This document shows, one piece after another, positions 1-8,338 of a stretch of DNA of 64,000 bases. Position 1 is the first letter of the stretch; each line of letters opens with the position of its first letter. Position numbers and translations under genes: made by a program. Origin of the DNA: an uncultured Lachnospiraceae bacterium (GTDB lineage Bacteria > Bacillota > Clostridia > Lachnospirales > Lachnospiraceae); contig CALWQT010000003.1 of NCBI GenBank assembly GCA_944383765.1, positions 62,001 to 126,000 on the forward strand, in the 5' to 3' direction. Below the pieces are notes generated by a model. That model saw nothing but the letters and a program-made list of their open reading frames with translations. It was not told the DNA's origin and searched no databases.

Positions 1-413
1 CTTATTTTGTGGCGGCGGTAGGAGGAGACCTGAATGGTCCTACCATTGGAGGTATCTTTACCATTGTAGGTTTCAGTGCCACCGGAAAACATTTAAGGAA
101 TATTGCACCTATTATGTTTGGCGTATATCTGGCCAGCTTTACCAAATATTGGAATATTTATGAGCCGTCTCCCATGCTTGCGCTGCTGTTTTCCACTACT
201 CTGGCTCCGGTAGCCGGAGAATTTGGTGTTCTGGCCGGATTATTGGCGGGGTATCTTCATTCTTCCGTTGCTCTTAATGTAGGGCTTTTGTATGGAGGAA
301 TGAATCTGTATAATAATGGTTTTGCCGGAGGAATCGTGGCGATTTTTATGGTTCCTGTGATTCAGTCCATACGGGATCGGAGAGCCAGGGCCAAAGGCAG
401 CCTGTCCCTGTAG
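1..413 (+). CDS. DUF1576-like multi-pass membrane protein, C-terminal part (5' truncated)
   Basis: The reading frame is open from the window edge (codons in phase with base 3), so the start lies upstream. The visible 137 residues are strongly hydrophobic with glycine-rich turns such as GGDLNGPTIGGIFTIVGFSA, and end in a basic cytoplasmic-looking tail (RDRRARAKG). I recognise this as the C-terminal part of the DUF1576 family of Firmicute membrane proteins, from memory only. Function is unknown; the alternation of helices suggests a transporter-like protein. The lipoprotein gene 30 bases downstream has its own Shine-Dalgarno sequence and there is no terminator between them, so they may be co-transcribed. 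Confidence 0.6.
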   Translation, partial: YFVAAVGGDLNGPTIGGIFTIVGFSATGKHLRNIAPIMFGVYLASFTKYWNIYEPSPMLALLFSTTLAPVAGEFGVLAGLLAGYLHSSVALNVGLLYGGMNLYNNGFAGGIVAIFMVPVIQSIRDRRARAKGSLSL

Positions 414-443
414 CGGTATTGTTTAAGAAAGGAGAATACAATT

Positions 444-827
444 ATGAAAAAAAGAGAATATAGATGGATGCTGGCGGCAGTATGCGCAGCAATGGCAATC
501 TCCGTGACTGCCTGCGGCGGAAAGACGGAGGAAACAACGAAAGCGGAGACAACTGTGACGGAAACAGTTGAGGAAACAAGGTCGGTGGAGACAACAGCGG
601 AAGAAACGACGGCTCAGGAAGAAGAGCAGGAAATGACCGGTGAGATCGTGGCGGCAGGAATGAGTACGATCACGATCCGTGATGAAGCGGGAAATGAGGA
701 TAGCTTTGTAAAAGAAGATACCAAGATTGAAATGGAAGGCGAGCAGATTGAGGGGGCAAAAGTCACCGTTACTTATGTGGAACGGGACGGAATCAAATAT
801 GCTATCGTGATTGCTGATGCAGAATAG
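444..827 (+). CDS. Small lipoprotein with acidic Thr/Glu linker, unknown function
   Basis: A 127-residue protein with a basic n-region, a hydrophobic stretch and a lipobox ending VTAC|G around residue 24, so it should be a membrane-anchored lipoprotein. Residues of about 26-65 are a low-complexity Glu/Thr linker. The remaining 60 residues look like a small beta-rich domain (GEIVAAGMSTITIRDEAG...), perhaps DUF5666-like, but I do not recognise it with certainty. An AAGGAG ribosome site lies 8-10 bases before the ATG. The same lipobox-plus-acidic-linker design is seen in the solute-binding proteins in this window. Confidence 0.75.
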   Translation: MKKREYRWMLAAVCAAMAISVTACGGKTEETTKAETTVTETVEETRSVETTAEETTAQEEEQEMTGEIVAAGMSTITIRDEAGNEDSFVKEDTKIEMEGEQIEGAKVTVTYVERDGIKYAIVIADAE

Positions 828-858
828 GTGGACGTAACAGGAAAATTTCTAAAAAACC

Positions 859-886
859 TTGAAAAATCGGGAAAAACCTGTACAAT
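859..886 (+). promoter_or_regulatory. Sigma-A promoter for the ABC-F gene
   Basis: TTGAAA (859-864), 16-base spacer, TACAAT (881-886). The predicted start near 893 is about 77 bases before the ABC-F start codon, leaving a leader that contains the hairpin at 904-928. Confidence 0.6.
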
Positions 887-903
887 AAGAGTGATAACGG
901 AAT

Positions 904-928
904 GAGGGGTCTGCATGGCCCCTCTTTT
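904..928 (+). terminator. Terminator-like hairpin in the ABC-F leader
   Basis: GAGGGGTC and GGCCCCTC form an 8-bp stem with a TGCAT loop, followed by only four T residues. It lies downstream of the predicted promoter at 859-886. It may therefore be an attenuator in the ABC-F leader rather than the terminator of the preceding lipoprotein gene. Confidence 0.5.
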
Positions 929-969
929 ATAGGTAAAGATAGGTAAGAACTTCAAGGAGTCAAAGAAGA

Positions 970-2598
970 ATGATTAGTGCAAACAATATTACACTGAGAG
1001 TTGGAAAAAAAGCGTTATTTGAAGAAGTAAACATTAAATTTACGGAAGGTAACTGCTATGGCGTGATCGGTGCCAACGGAGCAGGGAAATCTACATTTCT
1101 CAAAATTCTGTCCGGTCAGCTGGAGCCGACTTCCGGTGAAGTAGTCATCGGTCAGGGACAGAGACTGTCTTTTTTGCAGCAGGACCATTTTAAATATGAT
1201 GAATACCAGGTGCTGGATACGGTTATTATGGGAAATGCCAGACTGTATGAGATCATGAAAGAAAAAGATGCCATTTATATGAAGGAAGATTTCACAGACG
1301 AAGACGGCATTAAGGCAGCGGAACTGGAAGGAGAGTTCGCTACCATGAACGGCTGGGAGGCAGAGTCTGATGCAGCGAACCTGTTAAATGGTCTTGGCAT
1401 TGATACCGAATTCCATTACTGCCAGCTGAAAGAACTGACCGGTGCCCAGAAGGTGAAGGTACTTCTGGCACAGGCGTTATTCGGAAATCCGGATATTCTG
1501 CTTCTGGATGAGCCGACGAACCATTTGGACCTGGATGCCATTGCCTGGCTGGAAGAGTTCCTGATCAATTTTGAAAATACGGTGATCGTGGTATCCCATG
1601 ACCGTTATTTCCTGAATAAGGTATGTACTCATATTGCGGATATTGATTATGGTAAGATTCAGCTTTATGCTGGAAACTATGATTTCTGGTATGAGTCCAG
1701 CCAGCTGATGATCAAGCAGATGAAAGAGGCAAACAGAAAGAAAGAGGAGAAGATCAAAGAACTTCAGGAATTTATCCAGAGATTCTCCGCCAATGCTTCT
1801 AAATCCAAGCAGGCAACTTCCAGAAAGAGGGCTCTGGAAAAAATCGAGCTGGATGATATCCGTCCGTCCAGCAGAAAATATCCGTATATTGATTTCCGTC
1901 CCAACCGTGAAATCGGAAATGAAGTCCTGACCGTAGAGCATATTTCCAAAACCATTGACGGAGAAAAGATTCTGGATGATATTTCTTTTATTTTAAATCG
2001 TGAAGATAAAGTGGCTTTGGTAGGACCGAATGAAAGGGCAAAGACAGTTCTGTTCCAGATCCTTGCCGGTGAGATGGAGCCGGATGAAGGCAGCTACAAA
2101 TGGGGACTGACCACGACCCAGTCCTATTTCCCCAAGGATAATACGGCGGAATTTGACAATGATGATACCATCGTGGACTGGCTGACCCAATATTCCGAGG
2201 AAAAAGATGTGACTTATGTCCGTGGTTTCCTGGGAAGAATGTTGTTTGCCGGTGAAGATGGAGTGAAAAAAGTAAAGGTGCTTTCCGGTGGTGAAAAAGT
2301 GCGCTGTATGCTGTCCAAGCTGATGATCTCAGGAGCCAATGTGCTGATGCTGGATGAGCCGACAGACCATCTGGATATGGAGTCTATCACAGCCCTGAAT
2401 AACGGACTGATCAAATTCCCGGGAGTACTTTTGTTCTCCTCCCGTGACCACCAGATTGTGGAAACCACAGCTAACCGTATCATGGAGATTGTAAATGGTC
2501 AGCTGATCGATAAGATCACTACTTATGACGAATATCTGGCAAGCGATGAGATGGCAAGAAAACGTCAGGTATTTGAGATGACAGAGAAAGATGATTAA
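970..2598 (+). CDS. ABC-F family ATPase (YbiT-like) with one degenerate ATP site
   Basis: A 542-residue soluble protein with two ABC domains joined by a charged linker (about residues 245-310) and no membrane segments, the ABC-F layout of ribosome-associated translation factors. Domain 1 has an intact Walker A (GANGAGKST, 34-42), LLLDEPTNHLD and VSHDR, but its signature is LTGAQ (156-160). Domain 2 has LSGGE (438-442) and LMLDEPTDHLD, but its Walker A reads GPNERAKT (352-359) and its H-loop reads SSRDH, with Arg492 where His is expected. In the head-to-tail dimer the intact elements pair with each other and the damaged ones pair with each other. The ribosome site AAGGAG precedes the ATG. The role is probably translational, possibly antibiotic-related; no substrate can be inferred. 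Confidence 0.85.
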   Translation: MISANNITLRVGKKALFEEVNIKFTEGNCYGVIGANGAGKSTFLKILSGQLEPTSGEVVIGQGQRLSFLQQDHFKYDEYQVLDTVIMGNARLYEIMKEKDAIYMKEDFTDEDGIKAAELEGEFATMNGWEAESDAANLLNGLGIDTEFHYCQLKELTGAQKVKVLLAQALFGNPDILLLDEPTNHLDLDAIAWLEEFLINFENTVIVVSHDRYFLNKVCTHIADIDYGKIQLYAGNYDFWYESSQLMIKQMKEANRKKEEKIKELQEFIQRFSANASKSKQATSRKRALEKIELDDIRPSSRKYPYIDFRPNREIGNEVLTVEHISKTIDGEKILDDISFILNREDKVALVGPNERAKTVLFQILAGEMEPDEGSYKWGLTTTQSYFPKDNTAEFDNDDTIVDWLTQYSEEKDVTYVRGFLGRMLFAGEDGVKKVKVLSGGEKVRCMLSKLMISGANVLMLDEPTDHLDMESITALNNGLIKFPGVLLFSSRDHQIVETTANRIMEIVNGQLIDKITTYDEYLASDEMARKRQVFEMTEKDD

Positions 2599-2613
2599 AA
2601 CAGATGTTTCAGA

Positions 2614-2639
2614 AAAGCCGGCTGATGCCGGCTTTTTTT
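2614..2639 (+). terminator. Intrinsic terminator after ABC-F gene
   Basis: AAAGCCGGC, a TGAT loop, then GCCGGCTTT followed by a run of T, 16 bases after the stop codon. Confidence 0.9.
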
Positions 2640-2752
2640 GATACCGGAAACCTTTTCTAAGTAGTAAAGGAAATTTAAGGTAAAAGCAAAGAAGGTTTTC
2701 CAGCGGTGTGGTATCATGAAGACAAAGAGAACGGTATGAAGGAGGTATTGGA

Positions 2753-3511
2753 ATGAGAGGGAAAGTGTGGGCAATGGCAGCTGTCAGCGGACTTATGCTG
2801 GCGGGGTGTGGAACATCACCGGTGTCGTCCAGTGTAAATGTACCGGATACCATGCAGGTAGTAAATGTGGAGAATCAGGTGATATCCGTAACGGCCAGGG
2901 AAGAAGTAAAAGTAGTTCCGGATATTGCAGAGGTGATGCTTACGGTGGAAACTCAGGAAGCAGATGCGGAAGCCTGCCAGACGTCCAATGGTGAGGCGGT
3001 GGACCGGGTGGTGACAGTCCTGAAAGAAAAGGGGCTTGAGGATTCTTCCATCCAGACGTCCAATTATGACTTGAATCCGATTTATGACTGGGACAATGGT
3101 CAGCAGATTACAGGCTATTCCATGGAGACCATGATCACCGTTTCGGATATTCCCATAGAAAATGTGGGAGATATCCTGTCTGCTTCTGTAGATGCAGGTG
3201 CTAACCGGATACAGTCTGTGACCTATATGTCCAGCAAGTATGATGAGAGCTACCAGGAGGCGCTGAAAAAAGCAGTGGAATCTGCCTATGAAAAAGCCAA
3301 TGCCATGGCCATTGCAGGCGGCTGCAGTCTGGGAGAGGTGGTAAGGATTGATGAGCGGAGCGTAAACAGCGGTGCCAGATATACGGCGATGGGAAATTTT
3401 GCGGTAGAAGATGCAGAGGCAGGCGGAGCCAGAGAGGCGGCTTCAGCAGTCATGCCTGGGCAGGTAAGCGTGGAAGCGGATATTCTGGTGGAATATGCGG
3501 TGAATCGTTAA
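2753..3511 (+). CDS. SIMPL domain (DUF541, YggE-like) lipoprotein
   Basis: A 252-residue protein with a signal peptide and a lipobox LAGC around residue 19. The mature part matches the SIMPL/DUF541 family: an early ISVTAREEVKVVPDIAEV strand, a central QTSNYDLNPIYDW element, and a late conserved helix (EALKKAVESAYEKANAMA) followed by GCSLGEVV. E. coli YggE is linked to oxidative-stress tolerance, but the family's molecular role is unclear. The ribosome site GGAGG lies about 8 bases before the ATG. It is flanked by terminators at 2614 and 3565, so it is probably a single-gene unit. An extended -10-like TGGTATCAT lies near 2710. Confidence 0.85.
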   Translation: MRGKVWAMAAVSGLMLAGCGTSPVSSSVNVPDTMQVVNVENQVISVTAREEVKVVPDIAEVMLTVETQEADAEACQTSNGEAVDRVVTVLKEKGLEDSSIQTSNYDLNPIYDWDNGQQITGYSMETMITVSDIPIENVGDILSASVDAGANRIQSVTYMSSKYDESYQEALKKAVESAYEKANAMAIAGGCSLGEVVRIDERSVNSGARYTAMGNFAVEDAEAGGAREAASAVMPGQVSVEADILVEYAVNR

Positions 3512-3564
3512 TGTGATATAAAAATTGCGGTAGAGAGAAGATAGGAACGGATAAATGAATGATA

Positions 3565-3618
3565 AAGGCTGTCTGAAAACCACGGGTGAAATCTGTGGTT
3601 TTTGGACAGCCTTTTTTA
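3565..3618 (+). terminator. Intrinsic terminator after SIMPL gene
   Basis: AAGGCTGTC pairs with GACAGCCTT, and the inner AAAACCAC pairs with GTGGTTTT; the hairpin is followed by TTTTTT. Confidence 0.9.
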
Positions 3619-3676
3619 ATATGACATACAGATGTCCTGTTTGGTATGGTAAAATAAGTGCATAAGAGGTGAAGCT

Positions 3677-4588
3677 ATGAAGATAGACAGAATGATAGGA
3701 ATACTTTCTGTACTGCTGCAAAAAGAAAAAACAACAGTTGCTGAACTGGCTGAGATATTTGAGGTGTCACGCAGAACTATCAGTCGTGATATTGACAGTA
3801 TCTGTCAGGCTGGGATCCCAATCTGCACACTGCAGGGAGCCGGCGGAGGAATCCGGATTATGGACGGATACTGTATGGATCGAACGCTGTTTACTTCAAA
3901 AGACATGGCGATGATTCTGGCAGGTCTGAGAAGTCTTGACAGTGTAAGTGGAAGCGGCTATTACAGGCAATTGATGGAGAGGCTTCAGCCGGGGGCTTCT
4001 TTTATCAGCGGAAAAGAGTCGGTTTTGATCGACCTTTCTTCCTGGGATAAGTCTTCTGTAGCTCCCAAGATTCAGCTGTTCCAGGAGACAATTGAGAAAA
4101 AACAGCTGGTGAGCTTTACTTATTGCACTTCTAAGGGCGAGGGAAAAAGAGTCATAGAGCCTTACTATCTGGTATTTCGGTGGTATTCCTGGTATGTATG
4201 GGGGTGGTGTACGGAAAGACAGGATTTTCGGCTGTTTAAACTGAACCGAATGGATTTTCCTGTAAAAACAGGACAGGCCTTTGAAGGGAGAGAGGCTCCA
4301 CCCCCAGACCTATCAGCGGAGAGGAACACTGCTCTGGAGATAGAGATAAAGGCGTTGTTTTCCAGAAAACAGAAATGGAGGCTGGCAGAGGAATTTGGGA
4401 TGGACTGCTTTCAGGAAATGGGAGATGGAAGGCTGCTGTTTAGCAGCGTCTATACAGACATGGAAAATCTGGTACACTGGCTTCTGACCTTTGGCGATGA
4501 GGTAGAAGTGCTGGAGCCGGAAGAAGTCAGGGAAAGAATTATGAGAGCAGCAGAAAATATGCTGAAGCAGTATGGAAAAGATAGTTGA
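3677..4588 (+). CDS. YafY-type transcriptional regulator (DeoR-like HTH plus WYL domain)
   Basis: A 303-residue regulator. Residues of about 1-60 form a winged HTH (KTTVAELAEIFEVSRRTISRDID). Residues of about 135-205 form a WYL ligand-sensing domain with the motif WYSWYVWGWC and the conserved downstream FRLFKLNRM. A C-terminal WCX-like region (about 220-300) completes the family layout. The start has GAGGTGAAGCT before the ATG. The next gene begins 13 bases after the stop and is a broken GyrI-like gene; regulators of this type often sit beside GyrI-like small-molecule-binding proteins, so the pair was probably once functional together. Confidence 0.88.
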   Translation: MKIDRMIGILSVLLQKEKTTVAELAEIFEVSRRTISRDIDSICQAGIPICTLQGAGGGIRIMDGYCMDRTLFTSKDMAMILAGLRSLDSVSGSGYYRQLMERLQPGASFISGKESVLIDLSSWDKSSVAPKIQLFQETIEKKQLVSFTYCTSKGEGKRVIEPYYLVFRWYSWYVWGWCTERQDFRLFKLNRMDFPVKTGQAFEGREAPPPDLSAERNTALEIEIKALFSRKQKWRLAEEFGMDCFQEMGDGRLLFSSVYTDMENLVHWLLTFGDEVEVLEPEEVRERIMRAAENMLKQYGKDS

Positions 4589-4601
4589 AAGGAGGAACTC
4601 T

Positions 4602-4972
4602 ATGCCCTTTGATTATAAAAAAGTGGAGAAAGAATATTATATGCCCAAAGAAATACCGGAGCTGGTCACAGTGCCCTCTATGAATTTTATGGCAATTAAG
4701 GGAAAAGGAAATCCGAATATACCAGATGGTGAATATAAGGCGGCAGTCAGACTTCTGTTCAACCTGGCTTACGGAATCAAGATGAGCCAAAAGGGAGATA
4801 GCAGGATAGAGGGATTTTACGATTATGTAGTACCCCCTTTAGAGGGATTATGGTGGCAGATTACTCTGTTAGGAGATTCCATCATGAGATTTACCTGTCC
4901 CTTCCGGGACGGACTGTACCTGCTAAACAGAAAACAGTAATCCGGATTCCGGTAAAGAAAGAGGCAGAATAA
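4602..4972 (+). pseudogene. GyrI-like small-molecule-binding protein, broken by an internal deletion and frameshift
   Basis: The ATG at 4602 follows an AAAGGAGG site and encodes about 85 residues of the GyrI-like family (KKVEKEYYMPKEIPELVTVP, then VTVPSMNFMAIKGKGNPN, then IEGFYDYVVPPLEGLWWQ). Straight after WWQ the frame continues only into a nonsense tail ending at 4940. From about 4859 a different frame gives DYSVRRFHHEIYLSLPG followed by KQKTVIRIPVKKEAE and a stop at 4972, which is the family's normal C-terminus (HHEIYL, then KTVIR.P). The middle of the domain, roughly 80 residues by family length, is missing, and the two remnants are out of frame. The protein is therefore unlikely to fold normally. 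Confidence 0.75.
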
Positions 4973-5062
4973 ATGGAGTTGATGGCTCAGGTTATGGAGC
5001 GGTTATATCAGGAACTGCCGGAAGGAAAAAGCAGAAAGAAATAAGAATAGACGGATAGACAG

Positions 5063-5109
5063 AAGGTTCTCAGATGCAACAATTGATGATGCATCTGAGA
5101 ACCTTTTTT
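5063..5109 (+). terminator. Intrinsic terminator between convergent genes
   Basis: AAGGTTCTCAGATGC and GCATCTGAGAACCTT form a perfect 15-bp stem followed by TTTTTT. It closes the WYL/GyrI unit and lies just before the stop of the convergent lacI-type gene; on the minus strand the T-run is weak. Confidence 0.9.
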
Positions 5110-5123
5110 GGTCAGCGGGCCAA

Positions 5124-6143
5124 TCAGATATTTTTGGTGGATTCCCGTATGATGAGTTCTGTATTCAGGAATAATTGCCGCGGCGGCAGATCCTTGACTT
5201 TTAATTTTTCGATCAGCAGTTCGCAGGCTGTATAGCCTAACTGATATTTTGGCTGATTGATGGTGGTAATGGACGGATGGGATATCTGGGAGATATCTAC
5301 GTTATCAAATCCGGTCACCACCACATCATCGGGAACTTTAAGGCCAGCCAGGCGGCAGCCCTGGATCGCTGCAGCTGCCAGTACATCGGAGACGGTAAAG
5401 ATGGCATCCGGGTGTTCGCTTCTGGACATGAGCTGCTGAATGGAAGAAAGCGCAATGGAAAAATCAAGGTCAGAAAGCTGTATGATCCAGTCTTTCCGAA
5501 CCGGGATATTTTCTTCTTCCAGTGACAGGAGGTATCCTGCCAGACGTTGTCTGGCATATTTGTAGCGGTCAGGCCCGGAAAGGAAGGCAATCTTTCTGTG
5601 GCCGGTTGAAAAAATGTATTCCATCATTCCCCGGGTTGCGGATATATCATCAATGCTTACATAGGGAACCAGGTCCTGGTTTTCCGTATATTCGCAGCAT
5701 TGTACGAAAGGAATGACCGGATATAGCTTATCAAAAAGGTCTCTGCTGACGGAATTGAGGACGATCATTCCGCAGGGATTGATATTTTTCAGCATGGAGA
5801 TAAAAGGTCCTTCTGTTCCGGAATTAAGGTGCTGGACATTGACAAATGTATAGTATCCGTGACGGGCGGCAGCATTTTGCGCGCCTCTTACCACATCATT
5901 ATAAAAAGGGTTGGAGATAGATGGAATATTAATAAGGATGATGTTGGTGCATACACCGGATTTCAGAAGAGGAGAATCTTTTGGAAGCTGATAATCCAGC
6001 GTACGAATGGCATTCAGGATTTTTTCCGCGGTTGCCGGGCGGACTCCTACAGAGTCATTGATATATCTGGAAACGGTTGCGATTGACACACCGGAAAGTT
6101 TTGCGACATCAGAAATCGTTGATTTACGGTTTTTTCTTTCCAC
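5124..6143 (-). CDS. LacI family transcriptional regulator of the adjacent sugar operon
   Basis: A 339-residue LacI-type repressor. The N-terminal HTH is TISDVAKLSGVSIATVSRYIN, followed by a hinge and a periplasmic-binding-like sugar domain (about 60-335). The start is GTG at 6141-6143, supported by GGAGGTG 8 bases upstream; no ATG is as well placed. It is divergent from the epimerase/ABC operon beginning at 6342, and the intervening 198 bases hold a strong promoter and three copies of an A-rich motif, so it most likely represses that operon in response to its sugar. The inducer cannot be told from sequence. Confidence 0.9.
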   Translation of the reverse strand: MERKNRKSTISDVAKLSGVSIATVSRYINDSVGVRPATAEKILNAIRTLDYQLPKDSPLLKSGVCTNIILINIPSISNPFYNDVVRGAQNAAARHGYYTFVNVQHLNSGTEGPFISMLKNINPCGMIVLNSVSRDLFDKLYPVIPFVQCCEYTENQDLVPYVSIDDISATRGMMEYIFSTGHRKIAFLSGPDRYKYARQRLAGYLLSLEEENIPVRKDWIIQLSDLDFSIALSSIQQLMSRSEHPDAIFTVSDVLAAAAIQGCRLAGLKVPDDVVVTGFDNVDISQISHPSITTINQPKYQLGYTACELLIEKLKVKDLPPRQLFLNTELIIRESTKNI

Positions 6144-6202
6144 TTATGGACACCTCCCATTCTTTTACAATAATCATACACCATAACCATAAAAAAGTAC
6201 AT

Positions 6203-6330
6203 AAAAAATGTAAAAAATGAAAACTTTACTATCCATATTGACTTAAATAGTAAATAAATGTATCATTAAAAATGTAAAAAACAACAAAAACAAGAGAAAA
6301 CAGATGTAAATTTTTCAAAAAATGTAAAAA
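6203..6330. repeat. Three copies of an AAAAATGTAAAAA motif in the regulatory region
   Basis: AAAAAATGTAAAAAA at 6203-6217, AAAAATGTAAAAAA at 6268-6281, and AAAAAATGTAAAAA at 6317-6330. The first is upstream of the -35, the second covers the expected transcription start, and the third runs up to the ribosome site of the first gene. They are direct repeats, not palindromes, so they may be operator half-sites or only A-rich leader sequence. Confidence 0.5.
6238..6266 (+). promoter_or_regulatory. Sigma-A promoter of the first sugar operon
   Basis: TTGACT (6238-6243), 17-base spacer, TATCAT (6261-6266); the start is expected near 6273, inside the second A-rich repeat. Confidence 0.8.
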
Positions 6331-6341
6331 TGGAGGAAAAT

Positions 6342-7193
6342 ATGAAATTCGGAGTTAGTTCATATGTCTGGGTATCACCATTTTCTAATGATAATGCACG
6401 GGAACAGCTGAAGCTGGCAAAAGAAATCGGATTTGATATCTATGAGATAGGCGTGGAAGATCCGGATAGCTTTGACCCATATTATGTAAAGCATGAAGCA
6501 GATAACATTGGAATTCAGGTCCACATCTGCGGAGCCTTCGGCACTGAGCGGGATATCAGTTCCGACAATGAGGAATACAGGAAAACAGGTCTTTCCTATG
6601 TGAAGCGTTTGATTGATATGGCGGCAATCGTAGGTTCCCCCTATGTGGCAGGACCTATGTATGCAGCTACGGGAAAAGCCAGACTTGCACCGGAAGATGA
6701 GAAGAAACGGCAATGGGATTATGCAGTTGCCAATCTGAAAGAACTTTGCAGGTATGCCCAGGAAAAGGGAGTAAAACTGGCCATAGAACCCCTGAACCGG
6801 TTTGAAACCGATTTTATCAATACGGTTGAGGAAGGGTTGGAATTGATTCGGGCAGTGGAAGAAGATAATCTGGGATTTCTCCTGGATACGTTCCACATGA
6901 ATATTGAAGAAAAGAATCTGGGAGAAGCCATACGGAAAGCGGGAAGCCGGATCTATGATTTCCATGCCTGCTCCAATGACAGAGGAACACCTGGGAAAGA
7001 CCATCTGGACTGGGATGAAATCAGAAGCGGGCTGAGGGAAGCAGGGTACGATGGCTCTGTTGTGATCGAATCGTTTACAACAGATATTAAAGAAATAGCG
7101 AAAGCAGTATCTCTGTGGCGAAAGCTGGAAAGCAGCCAGGATACGCTTGCTATAGAAGGATTACAGTTCCTTAAGAACTGCTTTTCATTATAA
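6342..7193 (+). CDS. Ketose 3-epimerase (D-psicose/D-tagatose 3-epimerase family)
   Basis: A 283-residue TIM-barrel sugar isomerase/epimerase. The motifs AIEPLNRFETDFINT, LDTFHMNIEE, DFHACSNDRGTPG and VVIESF match the D-psicose (allulose) 3-epimerase family. The metal ligands fall at Glu149, Asp182, His208 and Glu243, almost exactly the spacing known for that family. Such enzymes interconvert free ketoses at C3 (for example fructose and allulose) using Mn or Co. I chose the ATG at 6342, placed 5 bases after TGGAGG; the ATG at 6330 overlaps that site. It is the first gene of a six-gene sugar operon. Confidence 0.85.
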   Translation: MKFGVSSYVWVSPFSNDNAREQLKLAKEIGFDIYEIGVEDPDSFDPYYVKHEADNIGIQVHICGAFGTERDISSDNEEYRKTGLSYVKRLIDMAAIVGSPYVAGPMYAATGKARLAPEDEKKRQWDYAVANLKELCRYAQEKGVKLAIEPLNRFETDFINTVEEGLELIRAVEEDNLGFLLDTFHMNIEEKNLGEAIRKAGSRIYDFHACSNDRGTPGKDHLDWDEIRSGLREAGYDGSVVIESFTTDIKEIAKAVSLWRKLESSQDTLAIEGLQFLKNCFSL

Positions 7194-7210
7194 CAAAGGA
7201 GGGTAACATT

Positions 7211-8308
7211 ATGAGAAAAAGTTGGTTAGCAGCATGTGTGCTTCTGGGAACAATGGGGTTAGCAGCCTGCTCCTCATCTGCTGGTACAGAGACTACAGCA
7301 GTAGAGACAGCCGCTGAAAAAACAGAAGCGCAGGCATCTGAACAGGAGGAGACGACAGAAGCTCAGGAGTCTTCAGAGGGCGGTAAAGTATATGGCTATA
7401 TTACGCCCGGACCGGATACCTGGTATCAGAGAAATGTGGAAGGGTACCAGATGGGAGCGGAAAAAGATGGGAATGAGGTTATTGTCCTTAACTCTGACTA
7501 TGATGTGAGCAAAGAAGTTGCCAATATTGATTCCATGATCAATCAGGGCGTAGATGGACTGTGTATCTTTTCTTTCAATGAAAGTGGAGCTAAGATCGCA
7601 GCAGAAAAATGTGCGGCAGCAGGTATTCCGCTTGTGGCAACGGATAGTGTAGGAACCGCATTGGACAACAATGGAAATGATATTGTGGCAGCGATTGACT
7701 TTGACTGGACGGAAATGGGAAACAACTATGCACAGTGGTTTGCTGACAACTGTCCGGGAGAGAATATCTTTGTGATCACCGGAAACTTTGAGTCAGTTCC
7801 CTGTCAGAGAATCAATGAGGCAATGCAGGCCAAAGTAGAGGAACTGGGCAAAAATAAGATTATCGATATTCAGGAAGGAGAATATAATCCAAGCAAGGCA
7901 ATTACGGTTGCACAGGATGCGATTGCTTCCGGTAAAGATTTTTCTGTTATCTTTGTCATGAACGAAGATATGGCAGCTGGCGTGATCCAGATGCTGGAAT
8001 CCCAGGGCGTTGCTGACCAGTATAAGGTGGTATCACAGAATGGTTCACCGGCAGGTCTTCCGCTGATCAAAAACGGAAAACTGGCCTATACCATTTCTTC
8101 TTCTCCGGGATGGGAAGGACTCATCTCCTATGAGGTATTAAACCAGTATGTAACAGGAGAAAATACAGAAACACAGCAGCAGATCGAGCTTCCTATCATG
8201 CCGGTTGACCAGACCAACATTGACGACAAAATGAAGGTAGTTCCGTGGGAAGTTGATGAGTGTTATTGGCAGCTGACAGAGGAATATTTCCCTGAGTTAG
8301 TAAAATAA
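7211..8308 (+). CDS. Sugar ABC transporter substrate-binding lipoprotein (RbsB-like)
   Basis: A 365-residue lipoprotein with lipobox GLAAC|S near residue 20 and an acidic/Thr linker (about 25-57). The mature domain is a type I periplasmic-binding fold of the ribose/galactose class, with YGYITPGPDTWYQRNVEG at the first strand and VDGLCIFSFNESG and FSVIFVMNEDMAAG later. It captures a sugar outside the membrane for the ATPase and permease encoded next. The GGAGG ribosome site is 8 bases before the ATG. The substrate is not identifiable; the operon's 3-epimerase suggests a ketose or a sugar that yields one. Confidence 0.88.
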   Translation: MRKSWLAACVLLGTMGLAACSSSAGTETTAVETAAEKTEAQASEQEETTEAQESSEGGKVYGYITPGPDTWYQRNVEGYQMGAEKDGNEVIVLNSDYDVSKEVANIDSMINQGVDGLCIFSFNESGAKIAAEKCAAAGIPLVATDSVGTALDNNGNDIVAAIDFDWTEMGNNYAQWFADNCPGENIFVITGNFESVPCQRINEAMQAKVEELGKNKIIDIQEGEYNPSKAITVAQDAIASGKDFSVIFVMNEDMAAGVIQMLESQGVADQYKVVSQNGSPAGLPLIKNGKLAYTISSSPGWEGLISYEVLNQYVTGENTETQQQIELPIMPVDQTNIDDKMKVVPWEVDECYWQLTEEYFPELVK

Positions 8309-8338
8309 ATCAGGTTTGCCAGGAAGGGAGTAACCGCT

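Noticed and set aside
4973..5044. Tiny ORF of 23 codons after the GyrI-like remnant
   Set aside because: No ribosome site and no recognisable sequence; it is probably downstream noise next to a broken gene.
6304..6318. Possible catabolite-response (cre) site ATGTAAATTTTTCAA
   Set aside because: It lacks the central CG and has mismatches in the right half, so it is too weak to call.
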